From: Pseudomonas wayambapalatensis
GTDB lineage: Bacteria > Pseudomonadota > Gammaproteobacteria > Pseudomonadales > Pseudomonadaceae
Length of the DNA stretch: 64,000 nucleotides
Assembly (NCBI GenBank): GCA_014268975.2
Contig: CP077096.1
Coordinates: 2,579,501-2,643,500 of the forward strand
Direction: 5' to 3'
This document shows, piece after piece, positions 9,684 to 17,720 of the stretch (within the stretch, counting starts at the first letter, position 1; each line of letters starts with the position of its first letter). The notes beneath the pieces are model-generated. The model did not search any database, was not told where the DNA came from, and worked only from the letters and a program-made list of their open reading frames with translations. The translations under genes were made by a program, and so were the position numbers.

Positions 9684-9896
9684 CCTGAATGCAGTGAGTG
9701 CTGCACCATCCGTTTCCACACGAAAGGGTGGCAGCTATACGCGGGGTGGAAACCCGAGAGCATTCAGGAAAGCTCGGTAGGCACAGGGCCTCCCGCGCAT
9801 AGCTGCCATGACGACACAACGCTGAATACTCTTCGGGTTTCCACACCCGGTCGCTGAACACCAGCGACCGGGGAAGCCTATTGGCCAGGCTTCCCC
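9684..9896 (-). ncRNA. Structured 5' leader / repeat element upstream of the small 102-residue protein gene
   Basis: Within 213 bp there are two perfect hairpins, 9847-9871 (10-bp stem) and 9870-9896 (10-bp stem). There are also two long inverted repeats whose arms interleave: 9729-9745 pairs with 9792-9808 (16 of 17), and 9746-9767 pairs with 9822-9846 (about 21 of 22). A third copy of the second arm is split over 9684-9721. Crossing arms mean either a pseudoknot or mutually exclusive folds. The element ends 7 bp before the start codon, so it could act as a cis-regulatory RNA. It might instead be a mobile repeat. Being an RNA is inference; the repeats are seen directly. Confidence 0.5.
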
Positions 9897-10028
9897 AGGA
9901 CAATCAGACGGGAGTCGACAGGTTGCGTAGGGTATTTCTCTGTGGTCATGGCTCTCTGTCGGACGTGGAGTAGTTCGCTGTAGGAATTAGCTCTTTATCG
10001 CGGCGCTTGCGGCAAGTCCAGGCTGTGC

Positions 10029-11006
10029 TCAGCGACCACGCCCCAGCGCATCCGGATTGGCCACATTCATCGGCGCACCCTCGAAAAACGCCCGCACATT
10101 GTCGAAAGCATCACCGAAGTACAGCTCGTAGCCCGCCTTCTCCACATACCCCAGGTGCGGCGTGCACAGCACGCGCGGGTGCTGGAGCAAGGGGTGGGCA
10201 GGGTCGAGCAGCGGTTCGCTCTCGTACACATCCAGTGCAGCGAAGCCCGGGCGTCCATTGTCCAGCGCCGCGAGCAGGGCACCCGGGGCGATCAGCTCGG
10301 CGCGGCTGACGTTCACCAGCAAGGCGTCGGGCTTCATGCGTGCCAGGTCATCGCCGGTCACGAGGTGGCGAGTGCTGTCGGACAGGCGCAGGTTGAGGCT
10401 GACAATGTCGGCGTCGGCAAAGAACGCCTCGCGCGAGGCTGCAGCCCGGTGGCCATCGGCCTGGGCAGCCGCGCGGCTGCTCTCGCTGCCCCATACCAGC
10501 ACCGGCATGTCGAAGGCCTGGGCGTAGCGCGCCAGGCGTTGGCCGATCTTGCCGTATCCCCAGATCCCCAAGGTCTGCCCCGCCAGGGCCTGGCCCAGGT
10601 TGACCTGCCAGCGCCCTTGCCTGAAGGCATCGATCGCCGGCACCAATTGACGGCGAGCGTTGAGGATCAGCGTCCATGCCAGCTCCGCCGGCGCCACCGG
10701 CGAGCCGCGGCCTTCGGTCACGACAACGCCACGTGCGGTGCAGGCTGCCAGGTCCAGATGGCTGGATACCTTGCCGGTCTGGCTGATCAGCTTGAGCTTG
10801 GGCAACCGATCGAGCAGCGCGGCGTCGATGCGCGTGCGCTCGCGGGTGAGCACCAGCGCGTCGGCATCGGCAAAGCGCTCGACGAGCTGGTCCTCGGTGG
10901 CCGGTTGCAGTTGATGGAGGACAGTGACCTGGTGGTTGCCCAGGCGGGCGAAGCAGTCGAGCGTGCGGATCACATTCTGGTAGTCGTCGGGGATGACAAT
11001 GTGCAT
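10029..11006 (-). CDS. D-2-hydroxyacid dehydrogenase family NAD(P)-dependent oxidoreductase
   Basis: A 325-residue protein with the two-domain layout of the D-isomer-specific 2-hydroxyacid dehydrogenases. The nucleotide-binding motif GIWGYGKIGQRLA is at ~147-159. Catalytic residues of the family are visible: Arg in VNVSRAELI (~230), Glu in DVYESEPL (~262) and His in TPHLGYVE (~285). It reduces a 2-keto acid or oxidises the D-hydroxy acid in the cytoplasm. The N-terminus (MHIVIPDDYQNVIRTLDCF) is like the SerA-related group annotated as phosphoglycerate dehydrogenase-like, but the C-terminal ACT domain of SerA is absent. The true substrate is unknown. The gene stands alone. Confidence 0.88.
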   Translation of the reverse strand: MHIVIPDDYQNVIRTLDCFARLGNHQVTVLHQLQPATEDQLVERFADADALVLTRERTRIDAALLDRLPKLKLISQTGKVSSHLDLAACTARGVVVTEGRGSPVAPAELAWTLILNARRQLVPAIDAFRQGRWQVNLGQALAGQTLGIWGYGKIGQRLARYAQAFDMPVLVWGSESSRAAAQADGHRAAASREAFFADADIVSLNLRLSDSTRHLVTGDDLARMKPDALLVNVSRAELIAPGALLAALDNGRPGFAALDVYESEPLLDPAHPLLQHPRVLCTPHLGYVEKAGYELYFGDAFDNVRAFFEGAPMNVANPDALGRGR

Positions 11007-11077
11007 GTGCGGCGGTCCGAGCGGGTCTGGGGGAGGTCAGACGATAGCCGAATTCGCCAGCGGTGCACGAGCCCTCT

Positions 11078-11485
11078 TCAGTGTGTATCGCCACCGCGCG
11101 ACAGCGCCTGGAGAACTGCCATCGCCTGGGCGGCGTCGCTGCTGGCGACAAAGATATGGTCGTGATAATAGGCGGCGATCACGTTGCAACTGATGCCCGC
11201 TTCTCCAAGTGCGCTGGCGAAGGCCGCAGTGAGGCCGACGGCATCGAGCGCGGAGTGGATGGTCAGGGTGATCCAGGCCGCGACGAAGCTGTACTCCAGG
11301 CCCAGCGCATCGGCGCGTGAACGGTCGAGGATCGCGGTCAAGCCTTCCTGCTCGCGGAAGCTGCCTAGCACTTCGCTGCCCTGCAAAGCTGCGCTGTCGG
11401 CCACGGTGCAGAACACGTATTCGCCGGGGTTGAGTTTGGGGCTCATGCCGCGCAGCAGCGCGGTGAGGGATTTTTCGCCTGACAT
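11078..11485 (-). CDS. ACT domain-containing protein
   Basis: A 135-residue protein made of two small ACT-like halves. The second carries WITLTIHSALDAVGLTAAFA and SCNVIAAYYHDHIFV, the strand-helix pattern of amino-acid-binding ACT domains. The first opens EKSLTALLRGMSPKLNPGEY, as in stand-alone ACT_7-type proteins. Such proteins are thought to sense amino acids, but members of this subfamily are unstudied. I use the ATG at 11485, where the conserved part begins; the open frame runs 56 codons further upstream through non-conserved sequence. It lies 71 bp upstream of the dehydrogenase gene on the same strand and may share its transcript. Confidence 0.8.
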   Translation of the reverse strand: MSGEKSLTALLRGMSPKLNPGEYVFCTVADSAALQGSEVLGSFREQEGLTAILDRSRADALGLEYSFVAAWITLTIHSALDAVGLTAAFASALGEAGISCNVIAAYYHDHIFVASSDAAQAMAVLQALSRGGDTH

Positions 11486-11666
11486 GGGGGAGCTCTGCGT
11501 CTGAAAAGTTCGCCAGTGTGCCTTGCCGGTACCGATCAGTAGAGCGAATGTTGCTGATGGCCGATTAGCCTGGCTTATGTAAACAACGATGGACGCGGGG
11601 TTGAGGCCCATGGAAGATTGATTCCCCTTTCCCGCCAGACTGTTCCCCCGCAAAGCGAGTGAAGCA

Positions 11667-12122
11667 ATGGATCTGAAATTCAGTCATGTCGATGTACTGG
11701 TCAGCGACCTCGAGGGCGCGTGTGCGTATTACGCACGGGTACTCGGTGCGCGGATCTCGAAAACCCTGGTCTGGGAGCGCGGCGGTCTGCATGTGCGCTA
11801 CGCCGTGGTGCTGATGGGGGCGGAGCGTTTCATGCTGGTCCAGCCGCTGGCAGGCAATCTCAAGACGCTGCTCGAGACCCAGGGGGAGGGCACCATCTAC
11901 CGCCATTGCTATTCCACTCCGGACATCGAGGTGGTGTACGACCAGCTGATGGCGCAAGGTGTTCAGCCCGAGGACGAAAATGGCAACCCGCTGGCCCGGA
12001 ATGACCTGCAAGCGCCGGGAGGCGGGCGGATCATCTGGTTGCCCAAGCAGTTCGGGCACTTTTCGATCGAGATCCTCGAGGCCGAGGGGCTGGAGCGCTT
12101 TATCGAAGAGGTGTTTGCCTGA
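11667..12122 (+). CDS. VOC (glyoxalase/bleomycin-resistance) family protein
   Basis: A 151-residue protein with the paired beta-alpha-beta-beta-beta modules of the vicinal-oxygen-chelate fold. HVDVLVSDLEGACAYYARVL is the first module, and the second starts near STPDIEVVYDQLMAQG. The metal ligands expected in VOC enzymes could be His8 in the first strand and Glu near FSIEIL at the C-terminus. The reaction (dioxygenase, isomerase or drug binding) cannot be read from the sequence. The gene is alone on its strand, 180 bp from the divergent ACT gene and convergent with the flavoprotein gene. Confidence 0.82.
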   Translation: MDLKFSHVDVLVSDLEGACAYYARVLGARISKTLVWERGGLHVRYAVVLMGAERFMLVQPLAGNLKTLLETQGEGTIYRHCYSTPDIEVVYDQLMAQGVQPEDENGNPLARNDLQAPGGGRIIWLPKQFGHFSIEILEAEGLERFIEEVFA

Positions 12123-12143
12123 CCCGGCATCGACCTCGATCGG

Positions 12144-13031
12144 TCAACGGAAGATCAGCGACTGATGCGCTGCACCGCCAGTGCGGGCACCATCACCCAC
12201 CGCAATTGCCACGTTCCCTGCGGCCACTGCCGCATCGCCGCAGGCGAACACACCTGACACGTTGGTTTCGCGCAAGGCATCGACCTTGATGAAGTCGCCG
12301 GTCGGCCCAGCCTCCAGGGCACAACCCAACTGCTGCGCCAGCGGGCTGGCGATACGCGTGCGTGGCTGGGTGAACAGGCCCGCCAGGGCTATCACCCGGC
12401 CGCTGGCCAAGGTCACCTCGGCGTGCTCGCCGCCCACCGATATCACCGCTTCGCGCTCGACCACCACACCGCGCTTGTCGAGCATCGCCTGCTGCTCGGC
12501 ATCGGGCTCGAAGATCTGATTGAGGAACAAGGTGGTCGGCCCCCAGTCGGGGACCAGCAATGCGTGGTGCATGGCCAAGGGTGAGGCGGCCAGAACGCCG
12601 ATCGCCGCACCTCCCATTTCATACCCATGACAGTACGGGCAATGCACCACGCTGCGGCCCCAGCGCTCCTGCAGACCGGGGACATCCGGCAGTTCATCGA
12701 CCACACCGGTGGCCAGTATCAACCGTGCGCCGGTGAAGGTCTGGCCATCGGCGCAGGTGACCGCGAAGCCTTGGTCAGCCTTGCTGGCCTCGACGGCTGC
12801 CTGTGCAAGCCACTCGACACTCGGGTAGGCAAGCAACTGCTCGCGTGCCTGACGAGCGATAAGGGCGGGGTCGGTGCCATCTTGAGCGAGGAAGCCGTGG
12901 GCGTTGCGGGCGAAGCGGTTGCGCCGCTGCCCGGCATCGATCACCAGCACCTTGCGCCGTGCCCGCGCCAGTTGCAGGCCGGCCGAGATACCGGCGTAGC
13001 TGCCGCCAACGATGATCACATCGAATTGCAT
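12144..13031 (-). CDS. NAD(P)/FAD-dependent oxidoreductase, thioredoxin-reductase-like
   Basis: A 295-residue flavoprotein. An FAD-binding GGSYAGISAGLQLAR motif sits at residues 9-23 (a GxxxxG variant of the Rossmann loop). The redox-active CPYC is followed by HGYE (~134-141). The second ATG-type motif before the C-terminus is VFACGDAAVAAGNVAIAVGD. CPYC replaces the CATC of true thioredoxin reductase, and the protein is shorter, so it belongs to the TrxR-like class often paired with Rrf2 or MarR regulators. The ATG at 13031 has a GGAG box 8 bp before it. It is divergent from an Rrf2-type regulator, which probably controls it in response to redox stress. Confidence 0.88.
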   Translation of the reverse strand: MQFDVIIVGGSYAGISAGLQLARARRKVLVIDAGQRRNRFARNAHGFLAQDGTDPALIARQAREQLLAYPSVEWLAQAAVEASKADQGFAVTCADGQTFTGARLILATGVVDELPDVPGLQERWGRSVVHCPYCHGYEMGGAAIGVLAASPLAMHHALLVPDWGPTTLFLNQIFEPDAEQQAMLDKRGVVVEREAVISVGGEHAEVTLASGRVIALAGLFTQPRTRIASPLAQQLGCALEAGPTGDFIKVDALRETNVSGVFACGDAAVAAGNVAIAVGDGARTGGAAHQSLIFR

Positions 13032-13060
13032 GGGAGGTTCTCCGGGAAAGTCTCGATACA

Positions 13061-13075
13061 ACGTAAGTTACGTAA
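13061..13075. promoter_or_regulatory. Palindromic operator candidate between the flavoprotein and Rrf2 genes
   Basis: acgtaagttacgt (13061-13073) is an inverted repeat around one central base, and the overlapping ttacgtaa (13068-13075) is a perfect 8-bp palindrome. It lies in the 121-bp divergent intergenic region, 30 bp from the flavoprotein start. This is where a repressor such as the adjacent Rrf2 protein would act. The binding partner is inferred from position only. Confidence 0.45.
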
Positions 13076-13152
13076 ATGAGCGCGTCAAGTGTCTCGTAAC
13101 CTTTGTTGTGTCGGGCGATACTGCGCGCACCTTCCTCGACGATTGCCCTCCC

Positions 13153-13599
13153 ATGAGAAACGACACCCGCCTGTCCCGCATGCTCCACGTGCTGATTCAC
13201 ATGGCGCGGCACGAACAGCCTGCAACGTCCGAAACCCTTGCGCAGATGCTTGGCACCAACCCGGTGGTGGTGCGGCGCACCATGGGGCTTTTGAAAAAGC
13301 AGGGCTATGTGCAGTCCGAAAAGGGCCACCGCGGCGGTTGGACATTGGCCCGCCCGCTGGAACAGATCACCCTGCTGGACATCCATCAAGCACTGGGGGC
13401 TTCGACGTTGTTCGCCATTGGCCTTGCGACCGATCACCCGCAATGCCTGGTCGAGCAGGCAGTGAACGCAGCGCTGACCGACGCCTTCAATGCAGCCCAG
13501 GTGCTGCTGCTCGAGCGCCTGGGGAGCGTGACCCTGGCGCAGTTGGCAGAAGATTTCGAACGGCGTTACCAGGGCTGTGTGCCCTCGGCCGAGGCGTGA
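13153..13599 (+). CDS. Rrf2-family transcriptional regulator
   Basis: A 148-residue protein with an N-terminal winged helix (SRMLHVLIHMARHEQPATSE, then LGTNPVVVRRTMGLLKKQGY as the recognition helix). A wing of the type GHRGGWTLARPLEQITLLDI is typical of Rrf2/YwnA regulators. The three-cysteine FeS cluster motif of IscR/NsrR is missing: only two cysteines are present (PQCLVE and GCVPS). Any sensing would therefore be thiol-based or ligand-based. The start ATG at 13153 begins the conserved part; in-frame codons upstream overlap the divergent promoter. It is divergent from the TrxR-like flavoprotein, its likely target. Confidence 0.85.
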   Translation: MRNDTRLSRMLHVLIHMARHEQPATSETLAQMLGTNPVVVRRTMGLLKKQGYVQSEKGHRGGWTLARPLEQITLLDIHQALGASTLFAIGLATDHPQCLVEQAVNAALTDAFNAAQVLLLERLGSVTLAQLAEDFERRYQGCVPSAEA

Positions 13600-13601
13600 T
13601 T

Positions 13602-13625
13602 TGCCGGTATCGATCGATACCGGCA
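13602..13625. terminator. Perfect 24-bp palindrome, bidirectional terminator candidate
   Basis: tgccggtatcga is followed directly by its exact reverse complement, giving a 24-bp perfect palindrome. It lies between the convergent ends of the Rrf2 gene (13599) and the OprD gene (13634). No T-run follows on either strand, so if it terminates it does so without the classical U-tract. Confidence 0.45.
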
Positions 13626-13633
13626 CAGGTCGG

Positions 13634-14887
13634 TCACCAAAGCACGATATCGTAGGTCAGGTAGAGCCGATTGCTATCGCGGCCACGTGCGAAATCCGAG
13701 CGGTACACGTAGTTGCGCAGCTTGGCGCCCAGCCCCTTGAACGGTCCGGATTGCACAACGTAGGCCAGTTCCGCGTCGCGTTCCCATTCGCGCAACCCGT
13801 CTTCGCCTGAGCGGTGGTTGTCGCCACTGAGGTAGCGGGTCATGAAGGTCAGTCCGGGAACCCCTGCGGCAGCGAAGTTGTAGGCATAGCTGGCCATCCA
13901 GGTCTTTTCGTCTTCCTCGATGAATTTTCCGATACCGACGTTGCTGAACGAATACACGGTCGCGCCGCTGATGTAGGGCAGGCCGGCGTCGCCGCGCAGC
14001 ACCTGGTAGCCGGTGCCGAAGGCATGGCCGCTGTGGCTGTAGGTCAGTTGCCCGCTGAGCATGTGGTTGTCGATGCGTCCGGCCTGGGCCGCGCCGTCGT
14101 CGCGGCTCCTGAAATAGCGCAGGTCGCTGGCAAGCGTGCCCCCGCCCAGCGGCAGGTCATGTTGAATGCCGGCGAAGTCCTGGCGGTAGAAGTCGCTCAA
14201 CTCGCCGTGGAAATAACTCAGGCGCAATTGCTTGCTGACCGCGTAGTCGGCGCCGCCGTAGCTGAAATCGCCGGATTCGCGACCGCTGTAGCCGTCCAGA
14301 AACAGCCCGGTGCTGTTCGATGAGTCGCGTAGCTTGAAGCGATCCAGATGTCCGAATGTGAGGGTGAGGTTGTCGAGGTCGTTGCTGACCAGTTGGCTGC
14401 CCTGGTAGGTCTGCGGCAGCAGGCGGGCGTCGTTGTAGACCAGCACGGGGGTCTTGGGCAGCAGTGTTCCGTGCTTGACGACTGTCTTGCCCAGGCGTGC
14501 CTTGGCAGTGACGCCGGCACTGGCGAATTCTTCGGCGGCGTGGCCGTCGTCGTGCACCGGCAGCAGGCCTGTGCCACTGCGTCCACGACCAGAGTCCAGG
14601 CGTACGCCAAGCAGGCCCGACGCATCGATGCCAAGCCCCAGGACACCCGGGGTATAGCCGGATTGATAATCGAGCAGAAAGCCTTGGGCCCATTCCACTC
14701 GTTCGCTCTTGGCGTTGGCGGCAGCACGGCTGCTCATGCCGTGTTCGTCACGGAAATTCTCGTTGAAATAGACGTTGCGCAGTTGCAGCTTCAGTGTGCT
14801 GTCATCGACGAAACCGGCAGCGCCAGCAACTGGCATGCAGCCGCAGAGCAGGGCACAGCCGGCCCCTCGCAGAACGATTCGAGACAT
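13634..14887 (-). CDS. OprD-family outer-membrane porin
   Basis: A 417-residue precursor with a signal peptide ending near AGAAG-FVDDS. The mature start FVDDSTLKLQLRNVYFNENF is the OprD-family opening strand. Further family features are WAQGFLLDYQSGYTPGVLGLGIDASGL-like segments and a final strand ending in YDIVLW (aromatic C-terminus for Bam assembly). It is an 18-stranded specific porin for small carboxylates or amino acids. It is followed by citrate/C4-dicarboxylate transporter genes and a PrpF-type isomerase on the same strand, so an OpdH-like role in tricarboxylate uptake is the best inference. Confidence 0.9.
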   Translation of the reverse strand: MSRIVLRGAGCALLCGCMPVAGAAGFVDDSTLKLQLRNVYFNENFRDEHGMSSRAAANAKSERVEWAQGFLLDYQSGYTPGVLGLGIDASGLLGVRLDSGRGRSGTGLLPVHDDGHAAEEFASAGVTAKARLGKTVVKHGTLLPKTPVLVYNDARLLPQTYQGSQLVSNDLDNLTLTFGHLDRFKLRDSSNSTGLFLDGYSGRESGDFSYGGADYAVSKQLRLSYFHGELSDFYRQDFAGIQHDLPLGGGTLASDLRYFRSRDDGAAQAGRIDNHMLSGQLTYSHSGHAFGTGYQVLRGDAGLPYISGATVYSFSNVGIGKFIEEDEKTWMASYAYNFAAAGVPGLTFMTRYLSGDNHRSGEDGLREWERDAELAYVVQSGPFKGLGAKLRNYVYRSDFARGRDSNRLYLTYDIVLW

Positions 14888-14947
14888 GATCGGTACTCTA
14901 ATGTGGGTCGCACAGAGGGCGGGCGCCAGTTGGCGCCGCGCAGTGGT

Positions 14948-16252
14948 TCAGACGAAGAAGGACAGGGCGCCGGTGAGCAGCGCCAACGCGGTGATCACCA
15001 GCGAGGTCAGCACCGCCCATTTCACCGTGGCCTTCTGGAAGTCACCGATGTCGCGGTCGACCATGCCCACAAGCAGCAGGGTCGAGGCCACCAGCGGGCT
15101 CATCAGGTGCACCGGTTGGCCGAGCACCGAAGCCCGGGCAATCTCCACAGGATCGATGCCGTAGGCTGCCGCAGCGTTGGCCAGGATCGGCACCACGCCG
15201 AAGTAGTAGGCATCGTTGGAGAGCACGAAGGTCAGCGGCATGCTGGTCAGCGCCACCACCAGCGGGAACCAGTGGCTCCAGGCCTCTGGGATCCAGTCCA
15301 CCAGCGTCTGGGCCAGCGCATCGACCATCTTGGTGCCGGAGAAGATGCCGGCGAAGATGCCCGCTGCGAACACCAGCAGCACCACGGTCATGGCGTTGCC
15401 GGAATGGGCGAGGATGCGTTCTTTCTGCACCTCGAGCTGCGGGTAGTTGATCATCAGTGCCGCGACGAAGCCGATCATGAACAGGATCGCAGCGTGCATC
15501 AGGCCCATGACCAGGGCACTCATCACGATGATCACCAGCACCAGGTTGACGTAGGCCAGGCGTGGGCGTTTGTGCGGGTTATCGCCGAGGATCTCCTTGA
15601 TGTAGCAGTTGCCGCCCCCGGACTCCAGCGCCACGTTGCCGATGCGTCGGCGTTCGGCACGACCGAGCAGGAACGCGGTGAACACCACCCAGGCGGCACC
15701 TCCGATCACCGTCGGCAGCATCGGGATGAAGTACTCGGTCGCATCCAGGCCAAGCGCGGCGATGGCGCGGGTCGCCGGGCCACCCCAAGGGCTCATGCCG
15801 CTCATGATGCTCAGCGACAGCATGGAAATCGTGGCCAGAATCATCGGGTTCATGCCGATGCGCTTGTACAGCGGCAGCATCGCCGCACAGGTGATCATGT
15901 AGGTGGTGGTACCGTCGCCGTCGAGGGCCACCAGCAATGACAGCAGCGCGGTGCCGATGGCGATCTTGATCGGGTCGCCATTGACCCGCTTGAGGATCTT
16001 GCGAATCAGCGGGTCGAACAGGCCGGCATCGATCATCAGGCCGAAGAACAGGATGGCGAACAGCAGCAGGGCGGCTGAAGGCGCAACCATCTTCAGGCCG
16101 TCGAGCATCATTTTGCCCAGGTCCGGGGCGAAGCCGCCGATGAGGGCAAAGACGATCGGCACCACAGTGAGCGCGACGATCGGGGACAGGCGTTTGCTCA
16201 TGATCAGGTAGGTGAAGGTCACCACCATGACCAGGCCTAGGAGTGCAAGCAT
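14948..16252 (-). CDS. CitMHS-family citrate/tricarboxylate:cation symporter
   Basis: A 434-residue inner-membrane protein with about 12 hydrophobic segments. MLALLGLVMVVTFTYLIMSK is the first helix, and DGDGTTTYMITCAAMLPLYK at ~120-140 contains the CitMHS signature. The second half repeats the fold (PLTFVLSNDAYYFGVVPILA). Characterised relatives in Bacillus import citrate bound to a divalent metal with protons. It is 61 bp downstream-facing from the OprD gene start and follows dctA and the PrpF gene on the same strand. All four could form one tricarboxylate-uptake unit, though the gaps (60-96 bp) allow internal promoters. Confidence 0.9.
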   Translation of the reverse strand: MLALLGLVMVVTFTYLIMSKRLSPIVALTVVPIVFALIGGFAPDLGKMMLDGLKMVAPSAALLLFAILFFGLMIDAGLFDPLIRKILKRVNGDPIKIAIGTALLSLLVALDGDGTTTYMITCAAMLPLYKRIGMNPMILATISMLSLSIMSGMSPWGGPATRAIAALGLDATEYFIPMLPTVIGGAAWVVFTAFLLGRAERRRIGNVALESGGGNCYIKEILGDNPHKRPRLAYVNLVLVIIVMSALVMGLMHAAILFMIGFVAALMINYPQLEVQKERILAHSGNAMTVVLLVFAAGIFAGIFSGTKMVDALAQTLVDWIPEAWSHWFPLVVALTSMPLTFVLSNDAYYFGVVPILANAAAAYGIDPVEIARASVLGQPVHLMSPLVASTLLLVGMVDRDIGDFQKATVKWAVLTSLVITALALLTGALSFFV

Positions 16253-16311
16253 GGGTCGTTTCTCTTGTTTTTATTGTCGTCATGGTCGCCTGGCGCGCAG
16301 GCGTCCGCCAG

Positions 16312-16330
16312 CCCCCGCCCGAGGCGGGGG
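16312..16330. terminator. GC-rich hairpin between dctA-like and CitMHS genes
   Basis: cccccgcc and ggcggggg separated by three bases form an 8-bp all-GC stem just after the stop of the dctA-like gene (minus strand). There is no clear U-tract, so it may be only an attenuating or RNA-stabilising hairpin within the operon. Confidence 0.4.
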
Positions 16331-16347
16331 ATCAAGTGAGGTGAATG

Positions 16348-17664
16348 TCAGTGAGTACGATGGGGTGGGGTTGCAGTCTGGGTAGGCTGCCAGGCCTGCT
16401 CGGCCGGGGTGTCGGCTTTGCCGTTGGCCAGGGTGCGCATGAGCGTTTCACGGTCGCAGGCGTTCTCCGACAACGAAATGACCACGGTGGCTACCGCATT
16501 GCTCGCCAGACTGGTGAGGGCCCGCGCCTCGGACATGAAGCGGTCGATACCGATCAGCAATGCAAGGCCGGCCAGCGGGATGTCGTGGATGACCGTAAGG
16601 GTCGAAGCCAAGGCGACGAAGCCGCTGCCGGTCACACCTGCAGCCCCTTTGGACGACAGCAGCATGATCGCCAGCATGGTCAGGATCTGGCCGAGGCTCA
16701 GGTCGATGTTGCAGGCCTGGGCGATGAACACCGCGGCCAGCGACAGGTAGATCGCGGTGCCGTCGAGGTTGAACGAGTAGCCGGTCGGTAGCACCAGGCC
16801 CACCACGCCTTTCTTGCAGCCAAGAGCCTGGAGCTTTTCCAGCATGCGTGGCAGCACCGGCTCTGTGGACGATGTCCCCAACACCACCAGGAACTCTTCG
16901 CGCAGGTAGCGCAGCAGCTTCCACAGGCTGAAGCCATGTGCCCGGCAGATGCCGCCCAGCACCACTATCACGAAGAAGGCGCAGGCAATGTACAAGGTGC
17001 CGATCAGCTTGGCCAAGGCGCCGAGCGAGGTGATCCCGTACTGGCCCACGGTGAAGGCCAGCGCGCCAAAGGCACCGATCGGGGCGAAGCGCATCAGGTA
17101 ACCGAAGATGCGGAACACCATCTGCGAGGCTGACTCCAGCACCTCCAGCACCGGCCTTGCGGATTCGCCCATGGCTGAGAGGGCAAAACCGCAGAGCACG
17201 GCGATGAACAGCACCGGCAGCACTTCGCCTTTGTCGAAGGCACCGATGAAGGTCTCGGGGATGATATGCATGAAGAAGTCCACCACGCCCAGTTTGGCGG
17301 CGGAGGTGGTGTATTGGCTCAGGCCCGCAGTGCTGAGGGTCGCTGGGTCGATGTTCATGCCCACGCCTGGACGGAACAGGTACACCGCGACCAGGCCGAT
17401 GATCAGGCTGACCACGGTCAACACCAGGAACAGCAACAAGGTCTTGCTCATCAGCCGACCCAGCGAACGGCGGTCGGTCATGCCGGCGATGCCGGTGACG
17501 ATGGTGCAGAACACCACGGGTGCGATCATCATCTTGATCAGCTTGATGAAGGCATCGCCCAGCGGCTTGAGCGCAACGGCCTGTTGCCCCCAGAAGTGTC
17601 CGACCACCACGCCTAGCAGGACGGCGCAGAGGATCTGGAAGTACAGCGATTTCATGAGTTTCAT
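16348..17664 (-). CDS. DctA-like dicarboxylate/amino acid:cation symporter (DAACS family)
   Basis: A 438-residue membrane protein of the DctA/GltP fold. It opens SLYFQILCAVLLGVVVGHFW, with LIKMMIAPVVFCTIVTGIAG at helix 2. The re-entrant loop HP1 reads VVLGTSSTEPVLPRML, and the TM7 region reads GLVLPTGYSFNLDGTAIYLS. In canonical DctA the HP1 loop is SSSESALP; here it is SSTEPVLP, so the substrate may differ from succinate/fumarate/malate. The ATG at 17664 has a GGTGATG box; an ATG three codons later is possible. It lies between a PrpF-type isomerase and a CitMHS transporter, which favours a di- or tricarboxylate substrate. Confidence 0.9.
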   Translation of the reverse strand: MKLMKSLYFQILCAVLLGVVVGHFWGQQAVALKPLGDAFIKLIKMMIAPVVFCTIVTGIAGMTDRRSLGRLMSKTLLLFLVLTVVSLIIGLVAVYLFRPGVGMNIDPATLSTAGLSQYTTSAAKLGVVDFFMHIIPETFIGAFDKGEVLPVLFIAVLCGFALSAMGESARPVLEVLESASQMVFRIFGYLMRFAPIGAFGALAFTVGQYGITSLGALAKLIGTLYIACAFFVIVVLGGICRAHGFSLWKLLRYLREEFLVVLGTSSTEPVLPRMLEKLQALGCKKGVVGLVLPTGYSFNLDGTAIYLSLAAVFIAQACNIDLSLGQILTMLAIMLLSSKGAAGVTGSGFVALASTLTVIHDIPLAGLALLIGIDRFMSEARALTSLASNAVATVVISLSENACDRETLMRTLANGKADTPAEQAWQPTQTATPPHRTH

Positions 17665-17720
17665 AAGGCATCACCCATTATTGAAGTTGTGCGGATGCGC
17701 TGGATGGAGCTAAATCGGGC

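Noticed and set aside
14348-15940. 530-codon + strand frame over the OprD and CitMHS genes
   Set aside because: Its product is low-complexity (HQHRD-rich) and antisense to two clear membrane-protein genes.
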